64,000 nt of DNA from the NCBI GenBank assembly GCA_036675475.1, contig JAKFEY010000029.1, positions 124,001-188,000 of the forward strand. Reading direction: 5' to 3'. Both the position numbers and the translations under genes were made by a program. Shown in pieces: positions 47,500-56,186 of the stretch (position 1 is the first letter of the stretch; each line of letters starts with the position of its first letter). The DNA is from JALYRV01 sp036675475 (GTDB lineage Bacteria > Acidobacteriota > Vicinamibacteria > Vicinamibacterales > SCN-69-37). The notes beneath the pieces are model-generated. The model saw nothing but the letters and a program-made list of their open reading frames with translations, was not told the origin of the DNA and ran no database searches.

Positions 47500-48676
47500 C
47501 TACGACGCGATTGTCGCCGGCGCGGGGCCGGCCGGCTCGGTCGCGGCGGCGTCGCTCGCGGCGCGCGGCATGCGTGTCGCGATCTGCGACCGCGCCTCGT
47601 TTCCGCGCGACAAGACCTGCGGCGACGCGCTGATTGCCGACTCGCTGGGCGTGCTCGGCCGCCTCGGCCTCGCCGCGCGCGTGTCCGCGCGCGCCGTCAC
47701 CTCGTCGGCGCTCGACGTCGTGACGCCCGGCGGCGTGACCACATCGGTGGATGGGACGCTGCAGGTGCTGCCCCGGCGCGAGCTCGACGCCATGCTGCTG
47801 GAACATGCGATCGCGCGCGGCGCTGAGTTCAGGCAGCTGACCATCGACGCGCCGCTGGTGGCGAACGGCCGCGTCGAAGGCGTGATCGCGCGCGATCCGG
47901 CGGACCGCGTGCAGGAGCTGCGCGCGCCGTTGACCGTGCTCGCCACCGGCGCGAACGGTGCCGTACTGCGCGCGTTCGATCCGCAGGCGCGCAGCGGCGC
48001 GTCGGGCACGGCGCTGCGCGTATACGCGCGCCCGCGGCCCGGCACCGGGGGCGCCGCCTGCGTGATCGCGCTCGATCGCGCGCTGCGCCCCGGCTACGCG
48101 TGGGCGTTCCCCGCGCCAGGCGGCATGTACAACGTGGGCGTCGGCCTGTTTCGCGGGTCGGACCTGCGCGCCGCGGGCGTGAATCTGCGCGCGAGCCTCG
48201 AGGCGCTGCTCGCCGGCAAGGGGCCGATTGGCAACCGCTTCGGCCCGTTCACGGAGGCCACGCCTATCGCGGGCGCGCCGCTTCGCACGAGCCTCGAGGG
48301 CACGAACGCCGCGACACCCGGCCTTGCGGTGATTGGCGAGGCCGCCGGCACGACCTACGCCGCCACGGGCGAAGGCATCGGCAAAGCGATGGAAAGCGCG
48401 CTGCTGCTCGACGAGCTTGCGGGCCGCACGAGCGACCCGGCCGGCGTCGGCCCGCTCTACGCCTCCGCGCTGCGCGCGCGGCATGGCGGGCGCTTCCGCG
48501 CGTACGCGGTCGCGCAGTCGTGGGTCTCGTTTCCGTGGTTCATCGATTACGTGGCGCGCCGCGCGAACCAGAGCCCGTACATCCGCAGCCGGCTGGCGGA
48601 GTTTCTCTCGGAAAGCGACCTGCCCGACCGCGTGTTCTCGCTGCGCGGGCTCTGGCGCTTGACGACAGCGCGGTAA
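47489..48676 (+). CDS. FAD-dependent oxidoreductase, geranylgeranyl-reductase-like
   Basis: The 395-residue flavoprotein belongs to the p-hydroxybenzoate-hydroxylase fold. It has the FAD motif VAGAGPAGSVAAASLAARG at the N-terminus, FPRDKTCGDAL (a PxxKxCG motif typical of the geranylgeranyl reductase group) and VIGEAAGTTYAATGEGIGKA. Such enzymes reduce isoprenoid double bonds or hydroxylate aromatic compounds; the substrate is not clear. The ATG at 47489 overlaps the previous gene by 11 bp. It precedes the M61 peptidase by 17 bp. Confidence 0.8.
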   Translation: MAASYDAIVAGAGPAGSVAAASLAARGMRVAICDRASFPRDKTCGDALIADSLGVLGRLGLAARVSARAVTSSALDVVTPGGVTTSVDGTLQVLPRRELDAMLLEHAIARGAEFRQLTIDAPLVANGRVEGVIARDPADRVQELRAPLTVLATGANGAVLRAFDPQARSGASGTALRVYARPRPGTGGAACVIALDRALRPGYAWAFPAPGGMYNVGVGLFRGSDLRAAGVNLRASLEALLAGKGPIGNRFGPFTEATPIAGAPLRTSLEGTNAATPGLAVIGEAAGTTYAATGEGIGKAMESALLLDELAGRTSDPAGVGPLYASALRARHGGRFRAYAVAQSWVSFPWFIDYVARRANQSPYIRSRLAEFLSESDLPDRVFSLRGLWRLTTAR

Positions 48677-48693
48677 TTCACGACATTGAGGAC

Positions 48694-50550
48694 ATGACAG
48701 TGAAACAGATGGTGAGGCGTTCGTGCGCGGCGGCCGTGGCGCTGCATCTCGGCCTGCTGGCGGCCTCGGCGCAGGCGCCGGTCACGTATCGCGTGTCCGT
48801 GCCCGAGCCCGAGCATCACTGGCTGCAGGTCGAAGCCGTGTTTCCCGCGGGCGATCGCGGCCCGCTCGTCATCACCATGAGCCGGTCGTCCCCCGGCCGC
48901 TACGCGACGCACGAATTCAGCAAGAACATCTTCGAATTCACGGCATTCGACGGAGCCGGCCGCGAGCTGCCGTTCGCCAGGCCCGCCGTCAATCAGTGGC
49001 GCATCGCCCAGCACGACGGCGCCGTGCGCATCGTCTACAAAATCTATGGCGATCGCATCGACGGCACCTATCTCGGCGTGGATCCGACGCACGCGCATAT
49101 GAACATGCCCGCCACACTCGCGTGGGCCGAGGGCCTCGAGATGCGCCCGGTGCGGCTGACGTTCGTGCCGCCGCCTGGACGGCCGTGGCGCGTGGCCACA
49201 CAGTTGTTCGCGACGGGCGATCCGCTGACGTTCACCGCGCCGAACCTGTATTACCTGCTCGACAGCCCCACCGAGTTCTCCGAGCACGTGCTGAAGGTGA
49301 TTCCGGTGAAGGGCCCCGACGGCAGGGAGGCCACGCTGCGCGCCGCCATTCATCACGCCGGCACCGACGCCGAGGCGCAGGCGTATGCCGACAACATCGC
49401 GAAGATCGCGCGCGTGCAGGCGATGATCTTCGGCGAGTTTCCGGCGTTCGAGCCGGGCCACTACACGTTTCTGGCCGACTACCTGCCGTGGGCGAACGGC
49501 GACGGCATGGAGCACCGCAACAGCACCGTCGTCACCGGCGGGTCGCTGCCGCAGGGCATCGGCACCGCGTCGCACGAGCTGTTTCACGCGTGGAATGTCG
49601 AACGCATCCGCCCCGCGGACCTCGAGCCGTTCGACTTCACCGACGCCGACGTGTCGGAGCTGCTGTGGCTCGCCGAAGGCTTCACGCAGTACTACGGCCC
49701 GGTTGCGCTCGCGCGCGCCGGCATCGCGAACTTCGCGCAGACCGCGGCGGGCTTCGGCCGCGCGGCCGACGCCATCGTGAATGGCAGCGGCCGGAACGTG
49801 CGATCCGCGGTCGAGATGAGCCGCCACGCGCCGTTTGTCGACGCCGCGCAGTCGATTGACCGCACCGACTTTAGCCGCACGTTCATCTCGTACTACACGT
49901 ACGGCGCCGGCATCGCGTTCGGCCTCGATCTGTCGCTGCGCCAGCGCACCGGCAACAAAGTCACGCTCGACGATTACATGCGCCGGCTCTGGACGAAGTA
50001 CGGCAAGCCGAGCGGGAAGGCGCCCGGCTACGTCGCGCGGCCGTACACGCTTGCCGACCTGCGCATCACGCTTGGCGAGGTGGCCGACGATCAGACGTTT
50101 GCCGACGACTTCTTCGCGCGCTACATCGAAGGCCGCGAAGCCATCGACTACGGCAAGCTTCTCGATCAGGCCGCCCTCGTGCTGCGGCCGGCGCGTCCGG
50201 GCGCCGGCTGGATGGGCGACTTCCAGACCGAGGCGGTGAGCGAGGGCCTGCGCGTCACGTCGCTCGTGCCCTTCGACACGCCCGCCTACGCCGCCGGCAT
50301 CGACCAGGACGATCTCATCGTGGCCGTGAACGGTCAGAAGCCGTCAGGCGCGCTGGTGCCGCTCGTGCGCGGCATGAAGCCCGGCGACACGCTCAAGCTC
50401 ACCGTGCGCGCACGCGGCGGGAAGGAAACCGTGCGCGACATCACGATCAAGGCGGATCCGCACCTCGAGATCGTGCCTGTCGAAGCCACAGGCGGGACGC
50501 CCACCGCGGCGCAGCAGGCGTTTCGCGACAGCTGGCTCGGCGTGAGGTAG
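48694..50550 (+). CDS. M61 family glycyl aminopeptidase with C-terminal PDZ domain
   Basis: The 618-residue exported metallopeptidase has a signal peptide (cleavage near AASAQAP), an N-terminal beta domain (res. 30-200), the catalytic zinc motif SHELFHAWNVERIRP (H294, E295, H298) and the third ligand in WLAEGFTQYYG. A PDZ domain lies near the C-terminus (AAGIDQDDLIVAVNGQ). M61 enzymes remove N-terminal glycine or alanine. ATG 48694 is chosen, though GTG 48700 has a better-spaced GAGG. It is in one line with the flanking flavoprotein genes. Confidence 0.9.
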   Translation: MTVKQMVRRSCAAAVALHLGLLAASAQAPVTYRVSVPEPEHHWLQVEAVFPAGDRGPLVITMSRSSPGRYATHEFSKNIFEFTAFDGAGRELPFARPAVNQWRIAQHDGAVRIVYKIYGDRIDGTYLGVDPTHAHMNMPATLAWAEGLEMRPVRLTFVPPPGRPWRVATQLFATGDPLTFTAPNLYYLLDSPTEFSEHVLKVIPVKGPDGREATLRAAIHHAGTDAEAQAYADNIAKIARVQAMIFGEFPAFEPGHYTFLADYLPWANGDGMEHRNSTVVTGGSLPQGIGTASHELFHAWNVERIRPADLEPFDFTDADVSELLWLAEGFTQYYGPVALARAGIANFAQTAAGFGRAADAIVNGSGRNVRSAVEMSRHAPFVDAAQSIDRTDFSRTFISYYTYGAGIAFGLDLSLRQRTGNKVTLDDYMRRLWTKYGKPSGKAPGYVARPYTLADLRITLGEVADDQTFADDFFARYIEGREAIDYGKLLDQAALVLRPARPGAGWMGDFQTEAVSEGLRVTSLVPFDTPAYAAGIDQDDLIVAVNGQKPSGALVPLVRGMKPGDTLKLTVRARGGKETVRDITIKADPHLEIVPVEATGGTPTAAQQAFRDSWLGVR

Positions 50551-50557
50551 CGCGTCC

Positions 50558-51469
50558 GTGGCCTCAGACGTCGATGTCATCATCGTCGGCGCCGGCCCGG
50601 CCGGGTTGAGCGCCGCGCTCGTGCTCGCGCGCGCGTGCCGCACGGTGCTGGTGTTCGATCACGGTCGTCCCCGCAACGGATCCGCCGAGGCGCTGCACGG
50701 CTATCTCACGCGCGACGGCATCTCGCCGCACGACTTTCGCGCGACGGCGCGCGCGGAGCTGGCCCGCTACAGCGACGTGCGCATCATCGACCGCGAAGTG
50801 ACCGACGCGGCGTGCCGCGACTCGCGCTTCCATGTCACGACGATCGAGGGCGAGGAGTTCTCGGCAAAAAAGCTGCTGCTGGCCACCGGCGTGGTCGATC
50901 ACGTGCCCGATGTGCCCGGGCTTCGCGAGTTGTACGGCCGCAGCGTGTTTCACTGCCCGTACTGTGACGGCTACGAGCTGCGCGGCCAGCCCCTGGCGGT
51001 GTATGGATGCGAGGAGCGCGGCTACGGGCTGGCGCTCGAGCTGACGGGATGGTCGAAGGACATCGTGCTCGTGAGCGACGGCCCGTGCGGCATCGACGCG
51101 AAGGGCCTCGCGCGGCTCGCGAAACATCACATTGCCGTGCGTGAAGAAAAAGTCGCGCGCGTCGAGGGCACTGACGGCCGGCTCGAGCGCATTGTGTTCG
51201 ACACGGGCGGCACGCTCGAGCGCCGCGCGCTGTTCTTCACCACCGGCCAGGCGCAGCGCTCGCATCTGGCCGAGGCGCTCGGTTGTCCGTTCAACGACAA
51301 GGGCACGGTGCGCACCGGCCCGTATGAGACCACGCACCTGCACGGCTTGTATGTCGCCGGCGACGCCTCGCGCGCCGTGCAATGGGTTATCGTGGCTGCC
51401 GCGGAAGGCGCCGAAGCCGCCTATTCGATCAACCAGGACCTCATTAAGGAATCGCTCACAACCTCATGA
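50558..51469 (+). CDS. Thioredoxin-reductase-like flavoprotein with degenerate NADPH motif
   Basis: The 303-residue protein has the FAD motif IIVGAGPAGLSAALVLA, the redox-active CPYC (C133, C136) and the C-terminal FAD motif YVAGDASRAVQWVIVAAAEG. The expected second Rossmann motif (GGGxSA) is replaced by VYGCEERGYGLALEL, which lacks the glycine pattern. NADPH binding may therefore be lost, as in some ferredoxin-dependent relatives. Translation starts at GTG 50558, 7 bp after the M61 gene, and the stop overlaps the next gene (ATGA). Confidence 0.8.
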   Translation: MASDVDVIIVGAGPAGLSAALVLARACRTVLVFDHGRPRNGSAEALHGYLTRDGISPHDFRATARAELARYSDVRIIDREVTDAACRDSRFHVTTIEGEEFSAKKLLLATGVVDHVPDVPGLRELYGRSVFHCPYCDGYELRGQPLAVYGCEERGYGLALELTGWSKDIVLVSDGPCGIDAKGLARLAKHHIAVREEKVARVEGTDGRLERIVFDTGGTLERRALFFTTGQAQRSHLAEALGCPFNDKGTVRTGPYETTHLHGLYVAGDASRAVQWVIVAAAEGAEAAYSINQDLIKESLTTS

Positions 51470-54400
51470 AGAAGCTCGCGCTCCTCGCCCTCCTTCTGTT
51501 CGCCGCGCAGCCTGCTGAAACGGATCCCTTCGCCGCATTGAAATACCGGCTGGTGGGTCCGTACGCCGGAGGGCGCGTGTCGCGCGTGGCCGGCGTGGCC
51601 GGCGATCCCTCGACCTACTACGCGACCACCGCGAATGGCGGCGTGTGGAAATCGGTGAACGGCGGTCTGGCCTGGCAGCCGATTTTCGACGAGCAGCCGA
51701 TCTCGTCGATTGGATCGATCGCGGTAGCGGCAAGCGATCCGAATGTCGTTTACGTGGGCTCCGGCGAAGCGAACATCCGCGGCAACGTCGCGGCCGGCAA
51801 CGGCATCTACAAGTCCATCGACGCCGGCAAGACGTGGACGCATGTCTGGAAGCAGGAAGGCCAGATCGGTACGATGGCCGTGCACCCGAAAAATCCCGAC
51901 GTCGCCTTCGCCGCGGTGCTCGGCCACGCGTTCGGCCCGAACGCGGAGCGCGGCGTCTATCGCACGCGCGACGGCGGCAGGACGTGGGCGCAGGTGCTGA
52001 AGAAGGACGAGCACACGGGCGCGTCCGACATTGCGATGGACGTCACCAACCCGAACATTCTGTTTGCCGGCTTCTGGCAGGCGCGGCGGACGCCGTGGGA
52101 CATGACGAGCGGAGGGCCGGGAAGCGGACTGTACGTCTCGCGCGATGGCGGCGACACGTGGAAGCAGTTGACGGGCTCAGGTCTGCCTGACGGCATCTGG
52201 GGCAAAGTCGGCGTCGCGGTGGCGCCGTCCGATCCCAGCCGCGTCTATGCGCTCATCGAAGCGGAGCAGGGCGGGCTCTTCCGGTCGGACGATGGCGGCG
52301 GCAGCTGGACGCGCATCAACGGGCATCGCGCGCTGACGCAGCGCGCCTGGTATTACTCCACGATCACGGTGAATCCGCAGAACGCGAACGACGTCTGGTT
52401 CCCGCAGGTGCCGATGCTGCGCACGATTGACGGCGGCAAGACGGTCAAGGAAGTGCCGGGCGGCCACCACGGCGACCATCACGATGTGTGGATCGATCCG
52501 TTGAATCCGAAGCGGATCATCAACGGCAACGACGGCGGCGTCGACATCTCCGTCGACGGCGGCGCCACCTGGTATGCGCCGAAGCTGCCGATTTCGCAGT
52601 TCTACCACGTGTCGGTGGACACCCGCGTGCCCTACCGCATTGCCGGCGCCATGCAGGATCTGGGCACCGCACAGATCCCGAGCAATAGCCTTGACATCGC
52701 CGGCATCACCAGCGCGCACTGGTACGACGTGGGCGGCGGCGAGGCCGGCCACGTCGTCTCGAAAACCGACGACCCCGACATCGTCTATGCCGGCGAGTAC
52801 CTCGGCATCATCACGCGCTACGACCATCGCACGAAGGATCGCGCCCGCCACGTCGGCGCGTGGCCCGAGAACATGTCGGGCCACGGCGGCGAAGACATGA
52901 AATACCGCTTCCAGTGGACGGCGCCGATTGCCACGTCGCCGCACGATCCAAGCGTCCTCTATCACGCCGCGCAGGTGCTGTTCCGTTCCACCGACGGCGG
53001 CCAGTCCTGGTCGGTCATCAGTCCCGATCTGACGACGAACGACAAGGAACGCCAGAAATGGTCGGGCGGGCCGATCACCGGCGACAACACCGGCGTCGAG
53101 ACGTGGACGACGATTTTCGCGGTGGCCGAGTCGCCGCGGCAGAAGGATCTGATCTGGGCCGGCAGTGACGATGGGCTCGTGCACGTGACGAAGGACGGCG
53201 GCAGGACGTGGACGAATGTGACATCGAAGATGACGGGTCTTCCACGCGACGGCACCGTGAGCCTCATCGAGCCGTCACCGCACGATGCGGGCACGGCGTA
53301 TGTCGTGGTCGACGCGCACCGGCTCGACGACATGAAGCCGTACCTGTTCAAGACGTCCGACTTCGGCCAGACGTGGCGGCGGCTCGATGGCGGGCTCGCG
53401 AACGACGTCTACCTGCACGCCGTGCGTGAGGATCCGAAGCGGCGCGGCATGCTCTATCTCGGCACCGAGCGCGGCGTCATGGTGTCGTTCGATGACGGGA
53501 AGGCCTGGCGGTCGCTGCGGTTGAACCTGCCGGCGGCCGTTCCGGTGCACGACCTCGTCGTCAAGGACGACAGCCTCGTCGTCGGCACGCACGGGCGATC
53601 GATCTGGGTGCTCGACGATCTGCAGCCGGTGCGTGAATTCTCGCCCGCGATCGCGGCGAAGGCGGCGCATCTGTTCGCGCCCGCGGCGGCCACCAGGTGG
53701 ATGTACGCCAACAGCAATCGCGAGCGGCCGGCGGGGCAGAACCCGCCGAGGGGCGCGATGATCCATTACTGGCTGAAGGACGAGGTCACAACGCCGCTCA
53801 CCATCGAGATCGTCGATGCCCGCGGCACCGTGATCCGGACGCTGTCGAGTGAAGCCAGGCCGTGGAACGGCGTCGACGACTTCGAGCCGGAGGAGAAGCC
53901 GGAAGGCGACTTCTCGAAGGGCGCGGGCGTGCGGCGCGCCGTGTGGGACCTGGCGCATGCGGGCGCGGACGTCATTCCAGGCGCGAAGATCGACTGGGGC
54001 GACCCCACGCGCGGACCCTTCGCGGTGCCGGGGACGTACACGGTGCGGCTGCGCGGCGACGGTATCGATCTGTCGCAGCCGCTCGTGGTGAAGCCCGATC
54101 CCCGGTCGACGGTGACGCAGGCCGATCTCGAGGCGCAGACCGCGATGGCGCTGCAGGTGCGCGACGCCTTCTCGCGCCTGACGCGCATCGTCACGCATCT
54201 GCAGGACGTGCGCACGCAGCTCCAGTCGCGGGCCGCGGCCGCGAAGACACAGCCGGGCACGGGCGAATTGCTGAAGCTGATCGACACGGCCGTCGCGAAG
54301 ATCGATGCGCTCGAAGCGCGCATGCACAATCCGACGGCCGAGGTGACCTACGACATCCTGGCGATGCGCGGCGGCACCCGGCTGTATTCACGCATGTCGC

Positions 54401-54585
54401 CGCTCACCGGCTTTGCGTGGCACGGCGACGGCCCGCCCACGCAGGGCGTGCGCGAGGTGTTCGCGGAGCAGAAGAAGGAGCTCGACGCGTTCGACGTGGA
54501 AGCGAAGGCGATTGTCGCCACCGACATCGCCGCCATCAACGCGCTGGCGTCGAAGCTGGCGCTGCCGTTCGTGATCGTGCGGTAG
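51466..54585 (+). CDS. Secreted sortilin/VPS10-like beta-propeller protein
   Basis: The 1039-residue protein has a short signal peptide (MKKLALLALLLFAAQPA) and a long propeller of BNR/Asp-box repeats in two groups (about residues 25-360 and 470-700). Examples are SIDAGKTWTHV, TRDGGRTWAQ, SRDGGDTWKQ and STDGGQSWSV. A C-terminal region of about 300 residues lies after SRMS-like joins and contains a helix pair (VRDAFSRLTRIVTHLQDVRT). Proteins of this kind are often called glycosyl hydrolases, but no catalytic site is evident, and they may bind proteins or glycans at the surface. The ATG overlaps the stop of the flavoprotein gene. Confidence 0.8.
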   Translation: MKKLALLALLLFAAQPAETDPFAALKYRLVGPYAGGRVSRVAGVAGDPSTYYATTANGGVWKSVNGGLAWQPIFDEQPISSIGSIAVAASDPNVVYVGSGEANIRGNVAAGNGIYKSIDAGKTWTHVWKQEGQIGTMAVHPKNPDVAFAAVLGHAFGPNAERGVYRTRDGGRTWAQVLKKDEHTGASDIAMDVTNPNILFAGFWQARRTPWDMTSGGPGSGLYVSRDGGDTWKQLTGSGLPDGIWGKVGVAVAPSDPSRVYALIEAEQGGLFRSDDGGGSWTRINGHRALTQRAWYYSTITVNPQNANDVWFPQVPMLRTIDGGKTVKEVPGGHHGDHHDVWIDPLNPKRIINGNDGGVDISVDGGATWYAPKLPISQFYHVSVDTRVPYRIAGAMQDLGTAQIPSNSLDIAGITSAHWYDVGGGEAGHVVSKTDDPDIVYAGEYLGIITRYDHRTKDRARHVGAWPENMSGHGGEDMKYRFQWTAPIATSPHDPSVLYHAAQVLFRSTDGGQSWSVISPDLTTNDKERQKWSGGPITGDNTGVETWTTIFAVAESPRQKDLIWAGSDDGLVHVTKDGGRTWTNVTSKMTGLPRDGTVSLIEPSPHDAGTAYVVVDAHRLDDMKPYLFKTSDFGQTWRRLDGGLANDVYLHAVREDPKRRGMLYLGTERGVMVSFDDGKAWRSLRLNLPAAVPVHDLVVKDDSLVVGTHGRSIWVLDDLQPVREFSPAIAAKAAHLFAPAAATRWMYANSNRERPAGQNPPRGAMIHYWLKDEVTTPLTIEIVDARGTVIRTLSSEARPWNGVDDFEPEEKPEGDFSKGAGVRRAVWDLAHAGADVIPGAKIDWGDPTRGPFAVPGTYTVRLRGDGIDLSQPLVVKPDPRSTVTQADLEAQTAMALQVRDAFSRLTRIVTHLQDVRTQLQSRAAAAKTQPGTGELLKLIDTAVAKIDALEARMHNPTAEVTYDILAMRGGTRLYSRMSPLTGFAWHGDGPPTQGVREVFAEQKKELDAFDVEAKAIVATDIAAINALASKLALPFVIVR

Positions 54586-54605
54586 GCCGGGGCCTTGGCC
54601 CCGGC
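54586..54605. terminator. GC-rich hairpin between convergent genes
   Basis: A 9-bp perfect stem (GCCGGGGCC, loop TT, GGCCCCGGC) lies between the propeller gene and the formate dehydrogenase operon, directly after the TAG of the former. No T-run follows, so termination would need help. Confidence 0.45.
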
Positions 54606-54616
54606 TTCAGGCGGCT

Positions 54617-55399
54617 TCAGCTCCGGCGTTTCCCCGCCTCGATCCACGCCACGCGCGTGAGCAGCGAGCCCGCCAGCGTGACCACGGCGGCTACGACGCG
54701 GAGCTGCGGCATCGAGATCGCGGCAAGCCGTAGTAGAAGCGCGGCCGGTCCCGACAGCACTTCGGCGCCGCGCATGAGCGGCCCCGATGACGACCCGCGC
54801 CGCGCGAGCGCGAAGATGATCAGCAGTTCCACCGCCGCGGCCGCCATGCCGAGCGCGTTCATCGCGTTGGTGCGATGGCCGAGCAGTTCGAGGATCGACA
54901 CCGCCGCGGCCAGACCCGAGGCGCCGAACAGGATCGGCAGGATGTCCACGTGGCGCGCCCATACGGGAATCGCGGTCGCGCCAATCAGCACGCCTGTGTA
55001 AGTGGCGAGGATGGCGCCGCTCACGCCGGCGACGGCCACCGCCACGTCGGCTGCGATGCCGATGGGCAGCAGCGCCGCGAGCGCCGCGTTCGAGAACAGC
55101 ACCAGCGTCCATACGCCCATCGACATCGGGCTCTGCGGCTTGAATACGCGCAACATGTTGAGGAAGCGCGCCGGCCGGCCGAGATCAGAGATCAACAGCA
55201 CGGGCGAGATCAACGCGCCGATGGCCGCCATCCACTTCGCATCGCGCGCGAGCAGCGCGAACGGCGCGCCGCCGAAGTGCGCCGCGGCCGCGATCACCGC
55301 CGCCGCGCCGGCGGCGCCGCCCACGAAGAAGTAGAGCGGCACCTCCCACGTCCAGACGGGAGGCTTCACCAGCGGCGCGTCGCGATACGTGGCCGTCAT
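54617..55399 (-). CDS. NrfD-like membrane subunit of formate dehydrogenase
   Basis: The 260-residue protein has about seven membrane helices and the NrfD/PsrC start (PPVWTWEVPLYFFVGGAAGA), followed by LLISDLGRPARFLNMLRVFKP, a motif of quinone-reactive anchor subunits. Such subunits anchor iron-sulfur and catalytic subunits and pass electrons to quinone. The ATG at 55399 lies 1 bp after the FdhB stop. Its neighbours are the ferredoxin-like subunit and the selenocysteine-containing alpha subunit, which fits a membrane-bound formate dehydrogenase. Confidence 0.85.
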   Translation of the reverse strand: MTATYRDAPLVKPPVWTWEVPLYFFVGGAAGAAAVIAAAAHFGGAPFALLARDAKWMAAIGALISPVLLISDLGRPARFLNMLRVFKPQSPMSMGVWTLVLFSNAALAALLPIGIAADVAVAVAGVSGAILATYTGVLIGATAIPVWARHVDILPILFGASGLAAAVSILELLGHRTNAMNALGMAAAAVELLIIFALARRGSSSGPLMRGAEVLSGPAALLLRLAAISMPQLRVVAAVVTLAGSLLTRVAWIEAGKRRS

Positions 55400-55400
55400 G

Positions 55401-56186
55401 TCAGCCGCCGAAATACCGCAGCGCCGCGATGACCCCGCCAATCATGCCGGCCGACGCGACGGCGGCCGACGTCCAGCCCGCGCGCAGGTGCACGGTTGGC
55501 ACGACAGGATTGGCCGGCAGGTTGAAGTCCTCCGGATCGCCGCGCAGCACGAACAGCGCGTGAATGCCGCCGACGCTGCTGTTGGCGGCGTCATACAACA
55601 CTGCATCCGAGACGCCGCGCGCGTGCAGCGTATCCACGCGCGCCGCTGCTTTGGCCTGCATCTCGTCGAGCGTGCCGAACAGAATCGATTCGGTGGGGCA
55701 CGCCGTCGCGCACGCCGGCTTCAGGCCCGCTTTCTGCCGGTCGTAACAAAACGTGCACTTGAACGCGCGCCCGTCGCCGGGCCGGCGATCGATCACCCCG
55801 AACGGGCACGTCACCACGCAGTAGCCGCAGCCGTTGCAAACATCCTCCTGCACGAACACGCCGCCAAACTCGGTGCGCACGATCGCGCCGGTCGGACAGC
55901 CTTCGAGGCATCCCGCATGCGCGCAGTGCTTGCAGACGTCGGACGAGAACTGCCAGTCAGGGTTGCTGGTTGTTGGTTGCTGGTTGCTGGTCTGTCCGGA
56001 GCACGGCGACTCCACGAACTTCACGTGCCGCCACGTCGCGTGGCCCAGCGCCATCGTATTGTCGTACGAATGGCCGGACCATCCGTAGCCGTCCGCCGGC
56101 ACGTCGTTCCACTCCTTGCACGCCACCTCACACGCCTTGCAGCCGATGCACAGCGTCGAATCGGTGAGAAACGCCGTCGTCTTCAT
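55401..56186 (-). CDS. Formate dehydrogenase iron-sulfur subunit (four [4Fe-4S] clusters)
   Basis: The 261-residue electron carrier has four ferredoxin-type cysteine groups: CIGCKACEVACKEWND, CKHCAHAGCLEGCPT, CNGCGYCVVTCPFG and CTFCYDRQKAGLKPAC followed by ATACPTE. A C-terminal membrane helix (AAVASAGMIGGVIAALRYF) anchors it. Between residues 60 and 80 lies an odd Ser/Asn/Gln/Pro/Thr stretch (SGQTSNQQPTTSNPD) encoded by a 7-base tandem repeat (55962-55989); the repeat unit is not a multiple of three. The ATG overlaps the alpha subunit stop as ATGA. Confidence 0.9.
   Translation of the reverse strand: MKTTAFLTDSTLCIGCKACEVACKEWNDVPADGYGWSGHSYDNTMALGHATWRHVKFVESPCSGQTSNQQPTTSNPDWQFSSDVCKHCAHAGCLEGCPTGAIVRTEFGGVFVQEDVCNGCGYCVVTCPFGVIDRRPGDGRAFKCTFCYDRQKAGLKPACATACPTESILFGTLDEMQAKAAARVDTLHARGVSDAVLYDAANSSVGGIHALFVLRGDPEDFNLPANPVVPTVHLRAGWTSAAVASAGMIGGVIAALRYFGG
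55962..55989. repeat. Four tandem 7-base units within fdhB
   Basis: Units GTTGCTG, GTTGTTG, GTTGCTG and GTTGCTG lie head to tail (plus-strand reading) inside the iron-sulfur subunit gene. Gain or loss of one unit would shift the reading frame. Confidence 0.8.

Noticed and set aside
54586..54605. Classical Rho-independent terminator
   Set aside because: The stem is good but no T-run follows on either strand, so it is listed only as a hairpin with low confidence.
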